Of a stretch of 29,185 nucleotides of DNA, positions 1 to 6,967 are shown piece after piece. The position numbers and the translations under genes are program-made. Source of the DNA: Bacteroidota bacterium (GTDB lineage: Bacteria > Bacteroidota > Bacteroidia > NS11-12g > UBA955); NCBI GenBank assembly GCA_027488495.1, contig JAIYBO010000240.1, positions 1-29,185 of the forward strand. The letters run 5' to 3'. The notes beneath the pieces are model-generated. The model was not told the DNA's origin. It saw only the letters and a program-made list of their open reading frames with translations, and searched no databases. Every line of letters begins with the position of its first letter. Positions within the stretch are counted from its first letter, which is position 1.

Positions 1-461
1 CTTTCGTTAGTTTCGGCCACGCCAGCAGAATGCTGCACCACCGATTTACACCCAACGATTATTACTGCCAAAATGTGATTACTGATATTCGCGATTTGGA
101 AAATCTCGGCCAATGGCTGCAAAACAACAACCCACAAGATTTAGAAGTTTTTGTGGCCTTCGACCCGTCTCCAAATACCGCCCTTTACGCCCTGCAAACC
201 AAAGGGGTGCGATTGGCACCTGATTACATGACGGACCTCGCCAAAGGCATTTTTACACAAAAATCGCAGGCCATTCCATTAGACTATCCCTGGAAATCAA
301 AAGGACGTAAACTAGGTTTTGTAGTTACTAATGACCCTCAACGATGGTTCAAGGATTATGCTCAACAAGCAGTACCTACCAAAAGCACCACCCCATTAAC
401 CCACAGTGGCGCTTGGTATGTGTACGAAATCGGAAATGCGCCAATTCAGCCAAGCAAATAA
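1..461 (+). CDS. C-terminal part of a probable GT39-like membrane glycosyltransferase (5' truncated)
   Basis: The reading frame is open from base 3 to a TAA at 459-461, so this is the 3' end of a gene that starts outside the window; the first ATG at 30 is internal. About 152 residues are visible. They form a soluble tail with no membrane helix. The segment around VFVAFDPSPNTALYALQTKG resembles the periplasmic C-terminal domain of Bacteroidota family 39 glycosyltransferases, whose N-terminal part is a multi-helix membrane domain that uses polyprenyl-phosphate sugars. That assignment rests on remembered family resemblance only, and the catalytic part is not visible. The gene is convergent with the barrel gene, with only eight bases between the two stop codons and no terminator. 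Confidence 0.5.
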   Translation, partial: FVSFGHASRMLHHRFTPNDYYCQNVITDIRDLENLGQWLQNNNPQDLEVFVAFDPSPNTALYALQTKGVRLAPDYMTDLAKGIFTQKSQAIPLDYPWKSKGRKLGFVVTNDPQRWFKDYAQQAVPTKSTTPLTHSGAWYVYEIGNAPIQPSK

Positions 462-469
462 TCGCCAAC

Positions 470-1915
470 TCAAAGTCTAAATAGCACAGCGGCCGACAAA
501 CCAGCCCCGTGCTGCTTATTTGGCATCGCCCAAGCCTCTAAGCCGCGAAGATCCAACCGGAAGGACGTATTGCCCAAACGCTTAATGGGTGTCTGAAATG
601 TTGTAAAAATGCCCAAATCCCAAGTATCAAATCCGCCCAAAGCAAAATACGGCTGCATTTGTAAACTCGTCCATTTTTGGTTGCCCTTGGCATTCCAATC
701 AAAATTCAACCAAACCCGCGCCGATGGCACATAACCCTTTACATGTAAATAGGTTACATTCATACCCAACGTTTGTCCCAAACAATAAAATCGATTCAAC
801 TCAGCATATAAAGTAAAAGGCGCAAGTATGGCCCCAGAACGATTTTGATTGGATAAATCCAACCGAGCCAAAGCAGAATCTCGTTGGTTTCCAAACCAAT
901 TGCTCAATTGCAGTTGCCTTGCGTTTACCACCGCCTGTTTTAACGTCACCGCTTGCGTAATCGCATCGCCCACAGGATTCAATCCCTTGCCCGATGCATC
1001 CCAAACATAACCCCTGCTCTCCACCGATACCATGGGCAATTGAATGACACCAAAATCGCGAACACCCAAACCCAAATGATGCAATTTGCCGCTGCTTTTA
1101 TAAGAACCAAACCCGCGAAATGAAATGAGTTTATCCATAGAAATGGCAATCCCCATCCCCTTGCTCCCCCATCCCAAATTGGCCGTAGTCGCGCTCAAAT
1201 ATCGCCCGTTGAAGGCCAAAGAATCACCCAAAGCGCTCGTGAACAATTTCATATCGCCCGTTTGAATTCTCGAAAACGAAGTCACCTGCAATACCGAAAC
1301 AGTGACCCTGCTCGTTGACCCAGCCCAAAGAAAATCCACAGCATTGTATCCCAGGTTCTGAATGAAATTTTCACCCACCGCCAATTCTTGGCCTTTGTAA
1401 TATCCGTTCCCTCGAAAAACCAACCGAAACGCATCGTCAGTAAATTGTAATCCAGCTGTTTGCACGTTTCTTATCCCAATTGCGCTCAACTTTCTGGGCG
1501 AAGTTCTTGCCTTCGAAACCCCTACAGCAGATCCGCGAACCCCATCATCAAATCGAGACATCAAAGGATATATGCCAAAGCCAATGCTTTGATACAATCC
1601 AGCTCGATTCTTCTCCTGTAGTTTGGATTCAATGTTGGCTGTAATATCTGAACCTATATAACCACCGAAAGCCATTTTGCCCACCATCGAAAAAGGCAAA
1701 ACATTAGAGCCAGTAGCCAATTGATATCTGAACAAATCGCCAAAAACCGTGGTTTTCGCCTCAGGTACAGGCTCTTTGCTCAACGTCCGAAAATTCTCAG
1801 CAGTTTTCAATAACCTTCGGCCACTGTTCAACTCCGTTGAATCAATCTCAGCAGCGAACAACCCCCTGCCAATACAAAACCCTAGTCCAACAAATACCCA
1901 ATGTTTTAACATCAT
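470..1915 (-). CDS. Exported outer-membrane beta-barrel protein, DUF5723-like
   Basis: 481 residues from an ATG at 1915, one base after the TAG of the upstream lipoprotein gene (TAG-G-ATG-ATG). I chose this start because it gives a clean signal peptide (MMLKHWVFVGLGFCIGRG, cleavage near AA-E); an in-frame ATG 30 bases upstream lies inside the neighbouring gene. The mature protein has many alternating hydrophobic/polar stretches, glycines and aromatics, and ends in hydrophobic AAVLFRL, as expected for an outer-membrane barrel. The fold resembles Bacteroidota DUF5723 (PorV/PorQ-like) proteins; a typical stretch is LGLGVRDFGVIQLP. The function is unknown. The one-base spacing implies translational coupling with the lipoprotein, so the two may work together at the outer membrane. 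Confidence is high for a real gene and moderate for the family. Confidence 0.75.
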   Translation of the reverse strand: MMLKHWVFVGLGFCIGRGLFAAEIDSTELNSGRRLLKTAENFRTLSKEPVPEAKTTVFGDLFRYQLATGSNVLPFSMVGKMAFGGYIGSDITANIESKLQEKNRAGLYQSIGFGIYPLMSRFDDGVRGSAVGVSKARTSPRKLSAIGIRNVQTAGLQFTDDAFRLVFRGNGYYKGQELAVGENFIQNLGYNAVDFLWAGSTSRVTVSVLQVTSFSRIQTGDMKLFTSALGDSLAFNGRYLSATTANLGWGSKGMGIAISMDKLISFRGFGSYKSSGKLHHLGLGVRDFGVIQLPMVSVESRGYVWDASGKGLNPVGDAITQAVTLKQAVVNARQLQLSNWFGNQRDSALARLDLSNQNRSGAILAPFTLYAELNRFYCLGQTLGMNVTYLHVKGYVPSARVWLNFDWNAKGNQKWTSLQMQPYFALGGFDTWDLGIFTTFQTPIKRLGNTSFRLDLRGLEAWAMPNKQHGAGLSAAVLFRL

Positions 1916-1916
1916 C

Positions 1917-3965
1917 CTATCTGCCCATTTGCGCTTCATACTCAAAATCTACAGTGGTGGAAACAGATATGGAACTCACATCATAAATTTTCATCATTTT
2001 ACCCGAACCCACCAACGTGGTGGTAATCGCAATGAATTTAGCAGATTTCAATGCAGCCATCTTCTCTTTCCCCAATCCCAGAGTGAAAACAGTTTCAACA
2101 GCATCCAATGGATACCCTTTTGCATCTACCTCACAAGCTTCAATGATTTGATCTTGGGGATCTATATCCAACGATTCAATAAAATTCAACTGATCATCGA
2201 GCAAATTCATCTGCAATTTTGCCCCCAATGGAAATGTGTTGCGGATCCGAACATCCATCTTGGCCGATTTAATTCTACTCAAATCACCCATGGTTTTGAG
2301 ATCAATCCCCTGCGTATCGCGCAAGGTAAATTCACCCATCGAAAAACTTGCCGGCGCCTCTACTTTGAGAAAAATATCTACCCTACTGTTGTCGAACACA
2401 AAATCTTTGTACAAACTCACATTGCCATTGGGATTCACCTCCATATCAATGTTATAATCCAGCATTTGGGGCAAATTTTCCATAAACTGTTTGATGTTGG
2501 AATTGCCAGCATCCAGCACAATCTCCGATTCAGTATAAGCATCTCGAACAAATGGCGGAGAGGTAATTAGAATGTCGTTGTTCAAAGGCGTTGCGTTCAA
2601 AGCCAATGCATTCTTCGTAAATACATTTTCGCCCTTCAGTGAATTCACCTTCACCCTACCATCGGCCCCGATGCCATTTCTAACCACCAAACTCACCTTG
2701 AAATCCTTGAATTTAAAATCCCCATTCAATCCCTTGAACAAATCAAATGGCGCCTTCTGATCACCCGTTTGCGTGAGTGACTGACCCATATACCCGATGG
2801 CATAATCTGGAATCAATGACTCCATGCGATAATCCAACCTTATACTGTCTTTCAAACCAATGGCCACCTTCCTACCCGAACTATCCAATCGAACAATCAA
2901 AATTTGGTGGAACGTATTCACCGTATCCTTCACATTCGGATTTTTCCCCCGAAAGTCAATCAAATAATTTGTGAGATCAAAGTACTCATCCCGCGTGCTA
3001 GATCCCCCCGGTTTTGCCGCTGGCAACTTCACCACACTCGACAACACCACACCATTTTTGGTAGCGCTGGGGATCTCAAAATACATGGTCATGTCTTCCT
3101 GAATCGTACTCACCAAATGGATTTTCAAATTGCCCGCTTTGGCCTTGAAATACTTCACCTCTGCACCACCCATAAACACCGTTAACCCCTCATCTTGCTC
3201 GATCACATTTTGTGATGGAAACGCGGCAATCGCATATCTTGGCCTCAGTTGAGAAACAGTGAGTTTCAAATCAACCCCCTTGTTCGCGTCAATCAAAACT
3301 GTTCCATTGCTCGCTTCTGTTGTGAGTCGTTTGATACTTCCCTTCAATTGCTTTGTAACCGTTTTGTCCTTCAAATCAATGCGCTTGGTCACCGAACCAT
3401 TCATGGGTATGTTCGAAAAAGAATCGTACGCCACCTGAGAATTGTCTCCCGCGTTGGTCAACTCAAATACAACCAACTTTACATTTACCGGAAGGTTGTT
3501 GGCAATCGAAATATCCAAAAATCCACTGTCGAGTGTAGCCGTTTCAAAAAATGCACTCGCATCGATGTCTACCGGCGCCAAATTCCCCTGGTTTTGTTCA
3601 GGTATTTCAGCGGTTTGACCGTTCAACAATTTAAATACCGGGTTGATTTGACCCAAAGTAATTTGCTGTACGATGGTTTGATCGCTCAACTTCAACTTCT
3701 TTAAATTGAACGATGCCGTTAATCCCGTATCGTACGCCCTCACATTGGCCATGCGATAGCTGTATACGAGGTTTTCGTAATTTAAAATAAAGCTGCTGTC
3801 TGAAGGATTTTTACTCAGGAATTTGGTATCAATTTGCCCCAATCCCAATTGGGTTTTAAACAAGGGTGCTACCACGCGATTGTCCCAAGACAGTGGTTCC
3901 CTTTTGCATGCATGAAATAGCAATGCAAAGACAGCAATCAATCCAAAAATGGTTCTTTTTTGCAT
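1917..3965 (-). CDS. Large outer-membrane or periplasmic lipoprotein of unknown function
   Basis: 682 residues. The start at 3965 gives a short lipoprotein signal, MQKRTIFGLIAVFALLFHAC, with the lipidated cysteine at residue 20; the TTG four codons upstream would only lengthen the n-region. After the cysteine comes a stretch with SWDNRVVAPLFKTQLGLGQI, of a type I associate with lipoproteins found beside barrel genes in Bacteroidota. The rest is beta-rich with many short hydrophobic/polar alternations and no recognisable enzymatic motif. It is the first gene of a two-gene unit with the barrel protein at 470-1915. A weak promoter (GTTG, 18 bases, TAACTTG) lies just upstream at 3975-4003. I do not recognise a named family. 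Confidence 0.75.
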   Translation of the reverse strand: MQKRTIFGLIAVFALLFHACKREPLSWDNRVVAPLFKTQLGLGQIDTKFLSKNPSDSSFILNYENLVYSYRMANVRAYDTGLTASFNLKKLKLSDQTIVQQITLGQINPVFKLLNGQTAEIPEQNQGNLAPVDIDASAFFETATLDSGFLDISIANNLPVNVKLVVFELTNAGDNSQVAYDSFSNIPMNGSVTKRIDLKDKTVTKQLKGSIKRLTTEASNGTVLIDANKGVDLKLTVSQLRPRYAIAAFPSQNVIEQDEGLTVFMGGAEVKYFKAKAGNLKIHLVSTIQEDMTMYFEIPSATKNGVVLSSVVKLPAAKPGGSSTRDEYFDLTNYLIDFRGKNPNVKDTVNTFHQILIVRLDSSGRKVAIGLKDSIRLDYRMESLIPDYAIGYMGQSLTQTGDQKAPFDLFKGLNGDFKFKDFKVSLVVRNGIGADGRVKVNSLKGENVFTKNALALNATPLNNDILITSPPFVRDAYTESEIVLDAGNSNIKQFMENLPQMLDYNIDMEVNPNGNVSLYKDFVFDNSRVDIFLKVEAPASFSMGEFTLRDTQGIDLKTMGDLSRIKSAKMDVRIRNTFPLGAKLQMNLLDDQLNFIESLDIDPQDQIIEACEVDAKGYPLDAVETVFTLGLGKEKMAALKSAKFIAITTTLVGSGKMMKIYDVSSISVSTTVDFEYEAQMGR

Positions 3966-3974
3966 TTGTGGGCA

Positions 3975-4003
3975 CAAGTTACTCTCTGAAGTCCCAAATC
4001 AAC
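3975..4003 (-). promoter_or_regulatory. Possible promoter of the lipoprotein/barrel unit
   Basis: On the minus strand, GTTG (4003-4000) is followed after 18 bases by TAACTTG (3981-3975). This is a shortened match to the Bacteroidota -7 box TAnnTTTG with a -33 TTG. Transcription would begin close to the ATG at 3965. The fit is imperfect, so confidence is low. Confidence 0.25.
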
Positions 4004-4049
4004 AAGTATTTGCCCCAAAATATCACTTGGATTGAAACAAATCAACGCC

Positions 4050-4556
4050 TTAGGAAAACAAAGGCACAATCGTATAAACGAAAACACCCCACATCAAAAC
4101 AGAAATACTCATCAATCCCAATATTCTAAATCGATTCGATTCCATGGTAGATAAAATCAAACAACCCACCGGAATACTGATGATCAACGGAGCCAGGAAT
4201 ACCAGCAGATATACACCGCCCCAACGTTTCAATTTTACCAATTTGCGATTCTTTTTACTGAATTTTTTGACCACAAATTCACCCCTCTCCAAACCTAACG
4301 CCATGGTCTTTTTTTCAAACCTATCCCTTTGAAATTGTATCCACTTGGATTGAATCCAGTGACCCATGAAAATCCAAATAAAACTGCCAAAAATCCCCCC
4401 CATCGAAGCCACAAAAAAACCCATCCAATCATTCTCAACAAATGCAATCGCCCAACCCAATCCCACCAAGAACTTCACACCGCTGATCAAAAAAATCCCT
4501 ACCAAATGGAGAAAACCCTCATCCATTACAATGCCCATAATCGCTGCTATTCCCAT
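4050..4556 (-). CDS. Small polytopic inner-membrane protein, unnamed conserved family
   Basis: 168 residues with about four membrane helices: near residues 12-42, 45-65, 112-135 and 143-165. A basic cytoplasmic loop (KKFSKKNRKLVKLKRWGG) sits before the third helix, followed by PLIISIPVG. The pattern 'basic loop with NR, then hydrophobic L-x-P-x3-SIP-x-G' recalls small COG2426-like membrane proteins, often labelled small multidrug export proteins, but transport has not been shown for that group. ATGs at residues 1, 7 and 11 are all possible starts; I keep the first. It is transcribed toward the lipoprotein gene, 84 bases away, and is divergent from the porin gene. Confidence 0.65.
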   Translation of the reverse strand: MGIAAIMGIVMDEGFLHLVGIFLISGVKFLVGLGWAIAFVENDWMGFFVASMGGIFGSFIWIFMGHWIQSKWIQFQRDRFEKKTMALGLERGEFVVKKFSKKNRKLVKLKRWGGVYLLVFLAPLIISIPVGCLILSTMESNRFRILGLMSISVLMWGVFVYTIVPLFS

Positions 4557-4680
4557 TTTGTCACAATCTACGCATTCTGAATGGCCATTTCAACACAAAG
4601 GTGCGTTTGAACCAAAACAACACCCAACAATATTCAACAAAGGTTAAATTTTATTCGCAAATTTGTGCAGCTTACGCTCC

Positions 4681-6933
4681 GTGATAAAACAATTGAAATA
4701 TACTTGGGTTTTTATGTTCCTTTTTTGGAGCACAACAATCGTTGATGCACAAGTATTTGATCCTACTACACCTATATCAAAGGGCGATTCTTCCACACTA
4801 AAATCAGACACAACTGCCACCAAACCCAAATCAAAAGTTCCTCCAAGGACCACCAGCATTTACGTCTTCCTTGAGTATAATTCGTTGATGCCCTCCTCTA
4901 AGTCGTTTTCAAATGATGTCAAAAGAAAGACCAAAAATCCCAAGGATACATTAATCTATCTCTGTTCTTCAATCGACACAACCCAGATCAACGTAAATAG
5001 ATATCGTGCGGCCAGTCCGTTCGAATGGGGGTTTTTACAACAATTCAACTTGGGCGAACCCGGAAGTCCTGTTTATATGGGCTTTCAGGTCAATAACCAG
5101 CGAGACATCGTGGATGCAGGATGCAACCCGTTTTGTTCGCAAATACAACGTGCCCGCGACATGCAATTTTACCGTGCATTCGCACCGTATACAGAGTTCA
5201 ATTATCTCCAAGGACCCGGTAAAACCATAGCACTTAACGTCCTGCACACCCAAAATTTTAGCCCAGGCTGGAATGTCACACTCGACTACCGCAGCATCAT
5301 AAATCAGGAACAATACATCGGATCAGGCCAAAACAACCAATTCCGTAACATCAAGCTCGGCAGTTTGTATCTGAGCAACAACAACCGATACAAGCAAATC
5401 ATCGCCTTCACTTGGAATCGCTCTAACAGAAATGAAAATGGCGGATTGAATGTTGATTCACTCTTCTTCATCCCGCAAACCGCCGATAAACTGGGCTTGA
5501 GAACCCTAGGATTTTATGACCCCACCCTAACTACCGCCTCCTCCAAATTCAAACAATTCGAACACCTGTTTAGTCACAAATACTATCTCAACAAACATTG
5601 GGCAGTGAGTCAGGAAATTACGCTGCAACGCCTTACCTACGAGTATAAAGACAGTAAAAGGGATACCAATTATTACGGGTCAAGATTTTTTGATAGCAAA
5701 ACGAAAACGGCCGACAGCAATGTATGGCACATTTTCACCCACAAGACGGGCATTGAATACTATTTCCCGAAAACGTTCAAACACAATTTAACTTCATTGA
5801 GTTTGAACCATGTTGTTCAATCCCAAATGTATCAGTCAAAACAGAGTCAGTTCAACGGCAACTTCACTGATCCTAATGCTTCCCATTCTGTGGAGTTTGT
5901 TTCAGAAGGCTTCGGCAAATTCATACCCACATTAAATACGTTGCATACATTGGCCGGATATGGCAAAGGTTCAAATAGGACCAGCGTGGGTATGCCAATT
6001 TTTTCAAAAATATACTATTACAATTCCAAATACGGCTGGCTCATTCCACCTCCCCCCAATAACTACGTAAAACGGCCCAACCAGAATTCCTATGATTCTT
6101 CAAATGGCGATTATATTGATGGACAGAGAAACTTGGGTCTGAGATATAGTAAACTCTTTTGGGGAGTTAACTTGTATTACAACAACCAATTTCAACCCGC
6201 AAGCCTTCAACAACAAGCATTCTATTCCAACCATTTCTTGTACCACAAAGAACTTTTGTTCACGGGCAATAAAAGCAATAAGGCCATCTTCTATTTAACA
6301 AAATTCAAAAAGCCCAACGATTCAACCATAAATCAGAACAACTCTTACAATGTAGATCAGCCTGTGAAATTCAGTACCATTTTCACTGTTCAATCCGGCA
6401 CATGGATCAACCCCACCATGTCCATTGATTCCGTTCCCTTAACACAATTAAATGACGCACAATACACCGAATTTGTATTTGGTTTCAATTGGTATTCAAC
6501 AAAATTTTCAATAAATCAATTGATTTCAAATAAAACATTTAAACCATCTCATTTAACCAATTTGTTTAATTACGGAGTGCCCGTTTGGAAATCCATAACA
6601 TCCCTCCGTTACAAAACCCCGGCATTCCATCATGCCATGGATTTAACCCTAGGGGCCGACATCCAATACACCTCGAAATTTCAAACCACATACTACCGCC
6701 CCGATGCTGCCACCTTCGTGGTAGATGCCAATAAAACCGAATCGGGCAATTACTTCGAATTAGATCTGTATGCCGTGGCCAGAGTACAAACCGTAGATGT
6801 CTTCCTCAAAGCAGAACACATCAATGAACTTTTTGTAATTCCCGGTTTCAATACAAAATATCAATATATCGCAGGGTATCCAATTCAGCCTTACCGCATC
6901 CAGTTTGGTCTCAATTGGAAATTCTATAACTAA
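4681..6933 (+). CDS. Putative porin (Bacteroidota Porin_10-type beta-barrel)
   Basis: 750 residues from a GTG at 4681, chosen because it gives a normal signal peptide (MIKQLKYTWVFMFLFWSTTIVDAQ). A TTG at 4663 and an ATG at 4711 are alternatives; the latter would lose the basic n-region. A Lys/Pro/Thr-rich linker follows (mature start to about residue 50), then a long barrel domain with the family-like segments FNLGEPGSPVYMGF and YLQGPGKTIALNVLHTQNFSPG. The protein ends in the aromatic LNWKFYN expected for recognition by the BAM machinery. Asn, Gln, Tyr and Thr are abundant. An odd feature is a close cysteine pair, DAGCNPFCSQ, near residue 150, which could form a disulfide. It is probably a general or substrate-specific outer-membrane channel; the substrate cannot be told. 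It is convergent with polA. Confidence 0.8.
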   Translation: MIKQLKYTWVFMFLFWSTTIVDAQVFDPTTPISKGDSSTLKSDTTATKPKSKVPPRTTSIYVFLEYNSLMPSSKSFSNDVKRKTKNPKDTLIYLCSSIDTTQINVNRYRAASPFEWGFLQQFNLGEPGSPVYMGFQVNNQRDIVDAGCNPFCSQIQRARDMQFYRAFAPYTEFNYLQGPGKTIALNVLHTQNFSPGWNVTLDYRSIINQEQYIGSGQNNQFRNIKLGSLYLSNNNRYKQIIAFTWNRSNRNENGGLNVDSLFFIPQTADKLGLRTLGFYDPTLTTASSKFKQFEHLFSHKYYLNKHWAVSQEITLQRLTYEYKDSKRDTNYYGSRFFDSKTKTADSNVWHIFTHKTGIEYYFPKTFKHNLTSLSLNHVVQSQMYQSKQSQFNGNFTDPNASHSVEFVSEGFGKFIPTLNTLHTLAGYGKGSNRTSVGMPIFSKIYYYNSKYGWLIPPPPNNYVKRPNQNSYDSSNGDYIDGQRNLGLRYSKLFWGVNLYYNNQFQPASLQQQAFYSNHFLYHKELLFTGNKSNKAIFYLTKFKKPNDSTINQNNSYNVDQPVKFSTIFTVQSGTWINPTMSIDSVPLTQLNDAQYTEFVFGFNWYSTKFSINQLISNKTFKPSHLTNLFNYGVPVWKSITSLRYKTPAFHHAMDLTLGADIQYTSKFQTTYYRPDAATFVVDANKTESGNYFELDLYAVARVQTVDVFLKAEHINELFVIPGFNTKYQYIAGYPIQPYRIQFGLNWKFYN

Positions 6934-6967
6934 TCCTCGCGTGCAGTTCCGAATTTCAGAGCCCCAA

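Noticed and set aside
1749..2570. 273-codon plus-strand ORF opposite the lipoprotein and barrel genes
   Set aside because: It is antisense to two well-supported coding regions and its translation is rich in His, Asn and Ile with no domain or signal. It is a shadow of the minus-strand codons.
4658..4665. CAAATTTG as -7 box of the porin gene
   Set aside because: It matches seven of eight positions, but no -33 element is present at 18-21 bases and the sequence is AT-rich enough for a chance match.
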